This document shows positions 27,014 to 34,917 of a stretch of DNA of 64,000 bases, piece after piece. Under the pieces are notes generated by a model. That model saw only the letters and a list, made by a program, of their open reading frames with translations, was not told the origin of the DNA and searched no databases. The stretch comes from Frankiales bacterium (lineage in GTDB: Bacteria; Actinomycetota; Actinomycetes; S36-B12; CAIYMF01): the NCBI GenBank assembly GCA_016125335.1, contig WGLY01000013.1, positions 62,001 through 126,000 of the forward strand. The letters are read 5' to 3'. The position numbers and the translations under genes were made by a program. How positions within the stretch are numbered: position 1 is the first letter of the stretch; each line of letters begins with the position of its first letter.

Positions 27014-27763
27014 GTGCGTCTGACGTCGGACGTGTGCCTGGTGGGCGGAGGACCGACCTTCGGCTTCGGGCTCACGCCCGGCACCGACGCCCACGTCTAC
27101 CTCCTGGACGGCGGTGACGAGGCGGCGCTCGTGGACTGCGGGATGGGGTCCGACGCCTCGTTCGACCAGTTGGTCCGCAACGTACGCGGCGACGGGGTCG
27201 ACCCTGACTCCGTGACCAGGCTCTTCATCACTCACTACCACGCCGATCACTGCGCCGGGGCGTCTCGGTACCGACATGCCCTCGGCCTCGAGGTGCTCAC
27301 CGGCCACGACACTGCTGACGCCCTGGAGGCGGCCGACCACCGAGCCACCAGCTACGACGCGTCGCGGGCGCTCGGCGTCTATCCGGCCGACTCCTCCTTC
27401 CCGCCATGCGCGGTCGACACCCGGCTCGGTGACGGCGACGAGGTCCGGGTCGGGCGGTTGTCGGTCACCTTCGTCGCCACGCCGGGCCACTGCGCCGGGC
27501 ACGGCTCCTACGTGGTCTCCGGCGGTGACCGGACCTACCTGCTCTCCGGTGACGCGCTCTTCGCCGGGGGCCGGCTCCTGCTCCAGGCGACGCGCGATTG
27601 CGACCTGCAGCGGTCCTTCGCGTCGGTCCGGACCTTGGCGGCGCTGGATGTCGACAGCCTCCTGCCGGGGCACGGCCCCGTGGCTCTGACAGGGGGGCGC
27701 GACCACGCTCGTGCCGCGCTGGCCACTATCGACGCGCTGGGTGTTCCCGCGAGCCTGGTCTAG
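27014..27763 (+). CDS. Metallo-beta-lactamase-fold hydrolase (copy 2)
   Basis: The 249-residue protein carries THYHADHCAG, TPGHCAGH, SGDALF and LPGHG, so all zinc ligands are present. It aligns end to end with the MBL protein at 10711-11454. GTG 27014 has GGAGGTGGC directly upstream. It is the fifth gene of the plus-strand block. The reaction is unknown; lactone or thioester hydrolysis is the family's common theme. Confidence 0.8.
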   Translation: MRLTSDVCLVGGGPTFGFGLTPGTDAHVYLLDGGDEAALVDCGMGSDASFDQLVRNVRGDGVDPDSVTRLFITHYHADHCAGASRYRHALGLEVLTGHDTADALEAADHRATSYDASRALGVYPADSSFPPCAVDTRLGDGDEVRVGRLSVTFVATPGHCAGHGSYVVSGGDRTYLLSGDALFAGGRLLLQATRDCDLQRSFASVRTLAALDVDSLLPGHGPVALTGGRDHARAALATIDALGVPASLV

Positions 27764-27798
27764 CCGCGGAACCCCTCGAGCGAGAAGAGGAGCACGAC

Positions 27799-28650
27799 GT
27801 GAGGATGACGACGATCGCGGATCGAGTGACGATCGTGCTCGGCGGAGGCCTGGTCGACGTCGAGCGCGCGAGCGGGGGCCGATTCGGCCACGCCGCCGAG
27901 GACGCGTTCGCGCGATGGGGGGACCTGCGTGCCTGGGTAGACAGCACAGACCTCGCTCCGCACGCCGAGACGGGCATCGCATCCGGGATGCCCTCCCCGC
28001 GACCTCGCCAGGTCTTCGCCATCGGTCTCAATTACGCCGACCACGCTGCCGAGTCCGGCGTACCGGTGCCGGCGTTCCCGCCGACGTTCACGAAGTTCGC
28101 CACCTGCCTGACGACTCCGGGTTCCGACCTGGTCCTCCCCAGCGACCAGGTGGACTGGGAGGCCGAGCTCGTCGCTGTCATCGGGGTACGAGCGCACAGG
28201 GTCTCCGTCAAGGACGCGTGGGACCACGTCGCGGGGCTCACGCTCGGGCAGGACTTCTCCGAGCGCGAGGTGCAGATGAGGGGCGCTGTCCCTCAGTTCT
28301 CGCTCGGCAAGTCCTACCCGGGCTTCGGACCGATCGGGCCCTACCTGGTGTCGCCCGACGAGTTCGCCGATCCCGACGACCTGGCCATCGAGTGCGAGAT
28401 CAACGGAGAGGTGGTGCAGTCCAGCCGGACCTCGCGCCTGGTGTTCTCGGTGGCTGAGCTCGTCTCGATCCTCTCGGGCGTGTGCCCCCTCCTCCCGGGC
28501 GACGTGATCTTCACGGGAACGCCGGGAGGCGTCGGGGTGTCCCGGGAGCCGGCTCGGTTCCTCCAGCCCGGCGATGTCGTCGTGACGCGCATCGAGGGCA
28601 TCGGCGAGATGCGCCAGCGCTGCGTCAGCCCGGGGGAGACCGCGGCCTGA
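27799..28650 (+). CDS. Fumarylacetoacetate hydrolase-family protein
   Basis: The 283-residue protein has the FAH fold: IGLNYADHAAESG, FTKFATCL, VDWEAELVAVIG with the metal-binding acids, LGQDFSEREVQ, LGKSYPGFGPIGP and TGTPGGVG. Members hydrolyse C-C bonds of beta-diketo acids or isomerise/decarboxylate oxo acids. GTG 27799 is preferred because GAGGAG sits 7 bases upstream; ATG 27805 is the alternative. Its last base overlaps the next gene's start. This places a carbon-chain cleavage step after amine removal, by inference. Confidence 0.85.
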   Translation: MRMTTIADRVTIVLGGGLVDVERASGGRFGHAAEDAFARWGDLRAWVDSTDLAPHAETGIASGMPSPRPRQVFAIGLNYADHAAESGVPVPAFPPTFTKFATCLTTPGSDLVLPSDQVDWEAELVAVIGVRAHRVSVKDAWDHVAGLTLGQDFSEREVQMRGAVPQFSLGKSYPGFGPIGPYLVSPDEFADPDDLAIECEINGEVVQSSRTSRLVFSVAELVSILSGVCPLLPGDVIFTGTPGGVGVSREPARFLQPGDVVVTRIEGIGEMRQRCVSPGETAA

Positions 28651-29939
28651 TGGACGGCACCGACGACGAGGTCGTCAGCATCCTCAGCGACCTGATCCGG
28701 ATCGACACCACGAGCACGCATCGGCCGGAGCGACCAGCGGCAGAGCTGGTCGCGACCCTGCTCGACGAAGTCGGGATCGGATCGCGCATCTACGAAGGTG
28801 AGCGCGGTCGGGCCAATCTCGTGGCGCGCATACCGGGTGCCGACGCGTCGAGGCCCGCGCTGCTCGTGCACGGACACCTCGACGTCGTCCCGGCTGAAGC
28901 CGCCGAATGGTCCGTGCATCCGTTCAGTGGCGAGGTCGTCGACGACTGTGTGTGGGGTCGTGGCGCGGTCGACATGAAGGACATGGACGCCATGGTCCTC
29001 GCGGTGCTCCGGGGATGGGCCCGCGAGGGCCGGCGGCCATCCCGCGACCTCGTGGTGGCCTTCCTCGCCGACGAGGAGATGGGAAGCGTCGCGGGCGCGC
29101 GCTGGCTCACGGCCGAGCACCCCGACCTGTTCCGGGACTGCACGGAGGCCATCGGCGAGGTCGGCGGGTTCAGCGTCTCGCTCGATGACGAGGCCCGGCT
29201 CTACCTCCTGCAGACCGCGGAGAAGGGGCTCGCCTGGATGAGGCTGAAGGCCACGGGACGGCCGGGCCACGGAGCCATGGAGCACCACGACAACGCGGTC
29301 GTGCGACTGGCATCCGCCGTCACGGCCATGGGGACCCACAGGTTCCCCACGCACGTGCGACCCGAGGTCCGCCGCCTCCTGGATGAGCTGGAACCGATGG
29401 TGGGCCGCCGCCTCGACCCCGACCTTGCGGAGGAGTGGCTGCCCGAGCTCGGCGCGCTGGCCAGGATCGTCGGGGCGAGCCTGCGCAACTCGGCCAACCC
29501 GACCCGGCTGGAAGCCGGGTACCAGAACAACGTGGTCCCGTCCACGGCCTCCGCTGTGATCGACGCGAGATTCCTGCCGGGCCAGGAGGACGAGCTCATG
29601 ACCGACCTGCGCCAGCTCGTGGGCGAGAGCCTGGACCTCGAGGTGCTCACCCACGGCGTAGCGGTCGAGACGGAGTTCTCGGGCGCCACCGTCGACGCCA
29701 TGTGCGAGGCGATCCGTGCGGAGGACCCCGAGGGGATCCCCGTCCCGTACATGCTCACCGGCGGTACCGACGCCAAGGTCTTCGCGCCATTGGGTATCCG
29801 GTGCTTCGGCTTCGCACCCCTGAAGCTGCCTCCCGAGCTGGACTTCCCGTCGCTGTTCCACGGCATCGACGAACGGGTGCCCGTGGAGTCGCTTCGCTTC
29901 GGGGTCCGCGTGCTGGACCGCTTCCTCTCCCGCTGCTGA
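28650..29939 (+). CDS. M20-family metallopeptidase/amidohydrolase (ArgE/DapE-like)
   Basis: The 429-residue enzyme has the di-zinc motifs HGHLDVVP, WGRGAVDMKDMDAM, FLADEEMGS (catalytic and metal Glu) and a final histidine in SLFHGIDERV. The dimerisation domain sits at about residues 185-320. M20 enzymes cleave N-acyl or peptide bonds of small substrates. ATG 28650 shares one base with the upstream stop (TGATG), so translation is coupled. It supports hydrolysis of an N-acylated intermediate. Confidence 0.88.
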   Translation: MDGTDDEVVSILSDLIRIDTTSTHRPERPAAELVATLLDEVGIGSRIYEGERGRANLVARIPGADASRPALLVHGHLDVVPAEAAEWSVHPFSGEVVDDCVWGRGAVDMKDMDAMVLAVLRGWAREGRRPSRDLVVAFLADEEMGSVAGARWLTAEHPDLFRDCTEAIGEVGGFSVSLDDEARLYLLQTAEKGLAWMRLKATGRPGHGAMEHHDNAVVRLASAVTAMGTHRFPTHVRPEVRRLLDELEPMVGRRLDPDLAEEWLPELGALARIVGASLRNSANPTRLEAGYQNNVVPSTASAVIDARFLPGQEDELMTDLRQLVGESLDLEVLTHGVAVETEFSGATVDAMCEAIRAEDPEGIPVPYMLTGGTDAKVFAPLGIRCFGFAPLKLPPELDFPSLFHGIDERVPVESLRFGVRVLDRFLSRC

Positions 29940-29964
29940 TCCCCGAGCCGGCCGGAGGTCGACC

Positions 29965-31065
29965 ATGGCTCCTGCACTCTCCGTGCGACGCGTCGCGCTC
30001 GTCCACGAGGAGGACTACTTCTGGCACGAGTCCCGCGTCGACTTCGGGCCGTGGGTGGAGGGGGATGCGCAGTTCGAGACGCCGGAACCACGTCGACGCC
30101 TCCTTCAGCTGCTGCAGCGCACCGGGTTGGCCGACCGGTGCGTCCGCGTGCGCGCCTCCGAGCTCACGGACGACGACCTGGTTCGGGTGCACACCCCCGC
30201 CTATGTCGCGAGGATCCGTGCGGCCGACCTCACCGGTGGCGAGGCGGGCGAGTCGGCACCGTTCGGGCCGGGCTCGTTCTCGATCGCACGTCGCTCCGCC
30301 GGGGGCGTCCACGCGGCCGTCGCGTCGGTGCTCGACGGCACCACAGACTGCGGGTTCGCACTGGTTCGGCCGCCAGGCCACCACGCCGAGGTCGACCGCG
30401 GGCGCGGATTCTGCATCTTCGCGAACATCGCGGTCGCGATCGAGAAGGCAAGGGTGTCCGCCGGGGCCGCACCCGTCCGGGTCGCCGTCGTGGACTGGGA
30501 CGTCCACCACGGCAACGGCTCTCAGAGCATCTACTACGACGATGCCGACACCCTCACCGTCAGCATCCATCAGAGCGGGCTCTACCCCAAGGACAGCGGC
30601 AGGATCGAGGAGGTCGGCGGTCCGGCTGCCCCGGGGACCAACATCAACATCCCCCTTCCTCCTGGCAGCGGCGAGGGCGCGTACCTCTACGCCTGGGACA
30701 CGGTCATCGCGCCGGCCGTCACCGCCTTCAAGCCCGACCTGATCGTGGTCGCCTGCGGGTTCGACGCCTCCCAGCTCGACCCGAGCGGACGGATGCTGCT
30801 CACAGCCGGCTCGTTCGCCGCGCTCACCGCCCGGGCTCTCGACCTCGCCGGCTCGCTCTGCAACGGCCGGCTCGTGCTGGCGCAGGAGGGTGGCTACTCC
30901 CCCATCTACGTGCCGTTGTGCGGTGCGGCCGTCGTGAGCTCGCTCCTGGGAATCGAGTCGCTCGACGACCCGCTGTCCGGGATCGGTGGCACCGAGCAGC
31001 AGCCGCTCCAGGAGCACCAGCGCGAGATCGTCGACCGGGCCGCTCAGGTGCATCAGCTGGCTTGA
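29965..31065 (+). CDS. Histone-deacetylase-fold amidohydrolase
   Basis: This 366-residue member of the arginase/deacetylase superfamily has the catalytic His pair H139-H140 in RPPGHHAE, zinc ligands D179 and H181 in WDVHHGNG, D267 in CGFDAS, and the catalytic tyrosine Y311 in EGGYS. Bacterial relatives deacetylate polyamines or other N-acyl amines. ATG 29965 has GGAGG upstream. It is the last gene of the plus-strand block, converging with the sulfatase. A third amide-cleaving fold in one operon strengthens the N-acyl substrate idea. Confidence 0.87.
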   Translation: MAPALSVRRVALVHEEDYFWHESRVDFGPWVEGDAQFETPEPRRRLLQLLQRTGLADRCVRVRASELTDDDLVRVHTPAYVARIRAADLTGGEAGESAPFGPGSFSIARRSAGGVHAAVASVLDGTTDCGFALVRPPGHHAEVDRGRGFCIFANIAVAIEKARVSAGAAPVRVAVVDWDVHHGNGSQSIYYDDADTLTVSIHQSGLYPKDSGRIEEVGGPAAPGTNINIPLPPGSGEGAYLYAWDTVIAPAVTAFKPDLIVVACGFDASQLDPSGRMLLTAGSFAALTARALDLAGSLCNGRLVLAQEGGYSPIYVPLCGAAVVSSLLGIESLDDPLSGIGGTEQQPLQEHQREIVDRAAQVHQLA

Positions 31066-31108
31066 TCCGCGCAGGAGGCACGCGCCCTTCGACGGCTGTG
31101 GTTGGAGC

Positions 31109-32725
31109 TCAGGAGGCTTGGGCGTCGCCCTGCCAGGTGGGGTAGCCGGCGAGCCGGGGGCGCTCGGTGATCCAGGTGTGCTCGTCGGGGCCGATCTCGG
31201 CGTCGATCAGCGACTCGAGCCTGCCCAGCAGAGTCGCGACCGTGTCCTGGTGCTCGGGCTCGTAGGCCAGGTTCACCATCTCGTGCGGGTCGGAGTCCCG
31301 GTCGTAGAGGACGACGTCGTTCGCGCCCACCAGCTGCTCGACGTTCCGCGGCCGGTTGGGCTCGAGCGGGGAGAAGTAGCGGCCGAAGGTGTAGCGGCCG
31401 TCGGTGTAGCCGCGCAGGAAGCCGCGCTTGGTCCAGTCGGGACGCAGCTGCCCTGCCTGCATGCGCGCGGGGCCGTCGGGGGTGCCGAACTCGCGCCAGT
31501 ACCCGTCGTCGAGCGTCGTGACGATCTCGACGGCGGTGAGGACGCCGTCGCGGACGGCAGCGCCCTCGAGGGCGGGCACCAGCGAGCGGCCATGCAGGCC
31601 GGGGAAGCGCTGCGCCACGGTCGCGCCGTCGAGGCCGGCCATCTCGAGCAGCGTCGGCGCGAGGTCGACGGCCGAGGCGAGCGCGTCGCTGGTGCCGCCG
31701 CCCGCGACGTCCGGGTGGCTGACGACGAGCGGCACGTGGAAGTTCTCGTCGTAGACGAGGTTGCCCTTCTGCCGCAGCCCGTGCGAGCCGGCCATCTCGC
31801 CGTGGTCGGAGGTGAAGACGACGACGGTGCGGTCGGCCTGGCCCGAGGCCTCGAGGGCGTCGAGGACGAGCTCGATGCTGCGGTCCACGTCGCGCGTGCA
31901 GTTGAGGTAGAAGCTCATGCCGCGCCGCCATGCGTCCGCGTCCGGCACCGGCCCGAACATGGTCTCCATCGCCGCGGCGTACTCGCGCACCGCCGGGGCC
32001 GCGCCGGACAGGTCGTCCCCCGCGCTCGCCGGGACGTCGACGTCCCACGCCTTGCGGTACACGGGGATGTCGGCGGGCGGCCGCACCACCATCGCCTCGG
32101 CGAGGTTGGGCGGCGGCGCCACCAGGCGGCGGCCGCCGTAGTCGTAGCTCATGATGTCGTGCGGGTTCACGAAGTTGACCGCCATGAACCACGGCTGGTC
32201 CGCGGCGACGACGGGCGCGCGGTTGCGCAGCCACGCGACCGCCTGCCCCGCGATGACCGGGTCGATCTTGAGCCCGGCCCAGGCGCCGCCGTCGAGGTCG
32301 CCCCACGCGTTGAACTCCGAGAAGCCGTAGGGCTCGAGCGCGTCCGTCGTCGGCCGGGGGTCGGCCGGGTCCTTGTAGGCCTTCGACAGGTGCCACTTGC
32401 CCTGGTACGTGCAGTAGTAGCCGGCCTCGCGCAGCATCGTGCCGATCGTGCCGAGCGCCGGGTCGAGCGGGCGGATGTAGGGCATGGCGTCGTTGTCGTA
32501 GATCTCGGTCACCGGCATGTGCCGGCCCGTGTAGATCACCGACCGCGACGAGCTGCACTGGGCGGAGGCGACGTAGTAGCGGTCGAACGAGACGCCCCGC
32601 TCGTGGATGCGCTCGCGCGCCGGGAGCGCGAAGCCGGCCGGGCGCGGCAGGCGGTAGCGCTCCTCGTCGGTGCAGATGAGCAGGATGTTCGGGCGCGATC
32701 CGCCCTGCGCTCCCACCGTCGACAT
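31109..32725 (-). CDS. Sulfatase-family hydrolase with atypical C-S-S-S-R motif
   Basis: This 538-residue alkaline-phosphatase-superfamily protein has ILLICTDEERY at the first metal site, GKWHLSK, NFVNPHD and FTSDHGEMAGSHG. The residue converted to formylglycine is normally in C-x-P/A-x-R; here it is C57-S-S-S-R61, followed by TGR. It may still be modified or may be a phosphonate/phosphodiester relative. No signal peptide is seen. ATG 32725 is used; GTG 32734 and GTG 32767 are in frame, and GAGGAGGGG would suit 32734. Confidence 0.75.
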   Translation of the reverse strand: MSTVGAQGGSRPNILLICTDEERYRLPRPAGFALPARERIHERGVSFDRYYVASAQCSSSRSVIYTGRHMPVTEIYDNDAMPYIRPLDPALGTIGTMLREAGYYCTYQGKWHLSKAYKDPADPRPTTDALEPYGFSEFNAWGDLDGGAWAGLKIDPVIAGQAVAWLRNRAPVVAADQPWFMAVNFVNPHDIMSYDYGGRRLVAPPPNLAEAMVVRPPADIPVYRKAWDVDVPASAGDDLSGAAPAVREYAAAMETMFGPVPDADAWRRGMSFYLNCTRDVDRSIELVLDALEASGQADRTVVVFTSDHGEMAGSHGLRQKGNLVYDENFHVPLVVSHPDVAGGGTSDALASAVDLAPTLLEMAGLDGATVAQRFPGLHGRSLVPALEGAAVRDGVLTAVEIVTTLDDGYWREFGTPDGPARMQAGQLRPDWTKRGFLRGYTDGRYTFGRYFSPLEPNRPRNVEQLVGANDVVLYDRDSDPHEMVNLAYEPEHQDTVATLLGRLESLIDAEIGPDEHTWITERPRLAGYPTWQGDAQAS

Positions 32726-32833
32726 CCCGGCCACCGTCCCCTCCTCGACCCCCGGACGCATCCTCACCCACGCGCGGCCCTCCCGGGGAGTGGCTCACGA
32801 TTCCCGCCCACGGCGTGTCGGCGGCTGCGGTGC

Positions 32834-33295
32834 TCAGTCGGTGCCGGCGTAGCGGTACGCGTCCTTGGTCTCGCGCAGGATCGTCACGACGTCGAGACTG
32901 TCGACGCCGGGCACGGTCCTGATGCGCTCGGTCACCAGCTCAGCCACGCCCTCCTCGTCGTCGCAGGCGGCCATGAGGAGGATGTCGTAGGCCCCCGTGG
33001 TGATCGCGGCGTAGTCGACCTCCGGCATCACACGCAGCCGCGACTCGACGTCGGCGACGGTGCGGCCCCGCACCCGCACCCCGATGAGCACGCGCCGCAG
33101 CCCCAGCTGGAGCGGGGCGATGACGGCGACCACCTGGATGACGTTGCGCCGCTCGAGGCGACGCAGCCGCTGACGAACCGTGGCCTCGGCGAGCCCGAGG
33201 TCGCGCGCGATCTCCGTGACCGGACGGCGCCCGTGCGCCTGCAGGGCCGCGATGATCGCGCGGTCGGTGTCGTCGACGGCGCTGTCGCGGCTCAC
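32834..33295 (-). CDS. Lrp/AsnC-family regulator
   Basis: The 153-residue protein has an N-terminal helix-turn-helix (VTEIARDLGLAEATVRQRL) and an effector-binding RAM domain (VMPEVDYAAITTGAYDILL). Lrp proteins sense amino acids and control their metabolism. The GTG start at 33295 directly abuts the aminotransferase stop, so the two genes are cotranscribed and the regulator probably controls that transaminase. Length is normal for the family. Confidence 0.85.
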   Translation of the reverse strand: MSRDSAVDDTDRAIIAALQAHGRRPVTEIARDLGLAEATVRQRLRRLERRNVIQVVAVIAPLQLGLRRVLIGVRVRGRTVADVESRLRVMPEVDYAAITTGAYDILLMAACDDEEGVAELVTERIRTVPGVDSLDVVTILRETKDAYRYAGTD

Positions 33296-34765
33296 CTACC
33301 GGACCTCCTCCGCCACCGACTCGAGCAGGGTGCCGCGCTCGACGGGCGGCTCGGCCGCCACGGCGTGAACAGCGTCGACGATCCTGGCACAGCTGTCGCG
33401 GAAGACGGCGGGCGGCATCGTCAGCGCCGGCTGGAGGCGCATGTGCCACTTGCCCCGCTGGGTGATGCCGAGGACGCCGCGCTCGAGCGCGGCCCGGTGC
33501 ACGGCCACCTGGAAGCGGGGTGCCGGGCGGATCGTGTCGCGGTCCTTCACGAACTCGATCGCCGCCAGCCCGCCGGCCGCCCGCACCTGCCCCACCTGCT
33601 CGACGTCGGCGAGCTCGGGGGCCATCTCCTCCAGGAAGATCCGCTCGAGCTCGCGCACGTTCTCCAGCACCCCGCCGCGCTGGATCCGCTCGATGCCGGC
33701 AGTCGCCGCCGCGCACGCGGCGGGCGTGAACCCGTAGGTGCTCCCGAGGTGCAGCTCGGTCCCCGCCATCACCTCGTCGGTGCCGAGCACCGCGGCGATC
33801 GCCTGCCCGCCGGCCGAGAACGCCTTGCCCAGCAGGATCAGGTCCGGGTCGATGCCGGACCAGCGCTGCATCGCGAACATCTCGCCGCAGCGGCCCATGC
33901 AGGTCTGCACCTCGTCGAGGCAGATCAGCCAGCCCCAGCGGGAGGCCAACGCGCCGAGCCGGTTCCAGAAGGCTTGCGACGGCACGTGGACGCCGCCCTC
34001 GCCCAGCACCGGCTCGACGATCACGCCGGCCACCTGGCCCGGGTGGATCTGCTGCACGAGGACGTAGTTCTCGAGGTAGTCGAGCACCGCCGTGTCGTCG
34101 AACGGCCCCGGGCCCGGCGTGAACGGCGAGCGGTACCGGTTCGGGTACGGCACCGTCACCACCCCGGCGACGTACTGGGCCCGCTGGCTGGTGACGTTGG
34201 ACAGGTCGCTCGACGTGCCGGCGGTGAGGTACGTCGACTCGCCGTGGTACTGGCCGCCGAACGTGATGACCAGCGGTCGGCCGGAGCTCTCGCGCATGAG
34301 CTTCACCGCCGCCTCCACCGCCAGCGTCCCCGTGACGGAGTACTCGACCCGCGTGAGCCGCGGCGTCGGCGCGATCTCGACCAGCTTCTCCACGAGGTCG
34401 AAGGCCGGGACGTTGGCGACCCACCCGCTGATCTGCATGCCGTGGCGGTCCCACGCGGTGGTCATCGCCTCGCGGACGTCCGGCGGGGTGGGGCCGAACG
34501 GCGAGGAGCCCCAGGCCGACATGTGGTCGGCGAAGGTGTTCCCGTCGACGTCCTCGATGAGGTAGCCGGTCTTGCGCGCCTCCACGAACGGGATCAGCTC
34601 GTGGTCGGAGTTCGCGCCGGTGAGGTGCGGGTCGAGACGCTCGAACCACGCGCGGCTGGCCGGGCCGGGCAGCTCGGTCACCACCTGGGGCAGCGCGAGG
34701 TCCGCCGCGGTCGGCTCGGGAGCCCTCGCCTGCCCGGTGCCGTCGGTCGCGGGTGCCACGGACAT
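33296..34765 (-). CDS. Class-III aminotransferase (4-aminobutyrate/beta-alanine type)
   Basis: The 489-residue enzyme shows the fold-type I class III order: DVDGNTFADHMSAWGSSPFG, YSVTGTLAVEAAVKLMRE, FGGQYHGES, VIVEPVLGEGG, CLDEVQTCMGR and the Schiff-base lysine in LLGKAFSAGG. Class III members transaminate omega-amino acids, diamines or lysine. ATG 34765 with an AGGAGG site 6 bases upstream is preferred to the frame opening at 34909. It is followed immediately by its Lrp gene. Confidence 0.85.
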   Translation of the reverse strand: MSVAPATDGTGQARAPEPTAADLALPQVVTELPGPASRAWFERLDPHLTGANSDHELIPFVEARKTGYLIEDVDGNTFADHMSAWGSSPFGPTPPDVREAMTTAWDRHGMQISGWVANVPAFDLVEKLVEIAPTPRLTRVEYSVTGTLAVEAAVKLMRESSGRPLVITFGGQYHGESTYLTAGTSSDLSNVTSQRAQYVAGVVTVPYPNRYRSPFTPGPGPFDDTAVLDYLENYVLVQQIHPGQVAGVIVEPVLGEGGVHVPSQAFWNRLGALASRWGWLICLDEVQTCMGRCGEMFAMQRWSGIDPDLILLGKAFSAGGQAIAAVLGTDEVMAGTELHLGSTYGFTPAACAAATAGIERIQRGGVLENVRELERIFLEEMAPELADVEQVGQVRAAGGLAAIEFVKDRDTIRPAPRFQVAVHRAALERGVLGITQRGKWHMRLQPALTMPPAVFRDSCARIVDAVHAVAAEPPVERGTLLESVAEEVR

Positions 34766-34799
34766 CTCGTCCTCCTGTGCCTCGGCCGGCTGCGGTGCC

Positions 34800-34831
34800 G
34801 GCCCGTGGGCCCGACCGTACGAGCACGGGCC
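34800..34831 (-). terminator. Possible hairpin terminator after the HelR-like gene
   Basis: GGCCCGTG (34800-34807) and CACGGGCC (34824-34831) form an 8-base perfect stem with a 16-base loop in the 152 bases between the HelR-like gene and the aminotransferase. No T-run is present. Confidence 0.4.
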
Positions 34832-34917
34832 CGGCCGTGGCGCCACGAGATCGAGCAGTGGCGCGTCCGGGAACTGCGCGACTTCGTGCCGGTGGACGCC
34901 GTACGCCACGACCCAGG

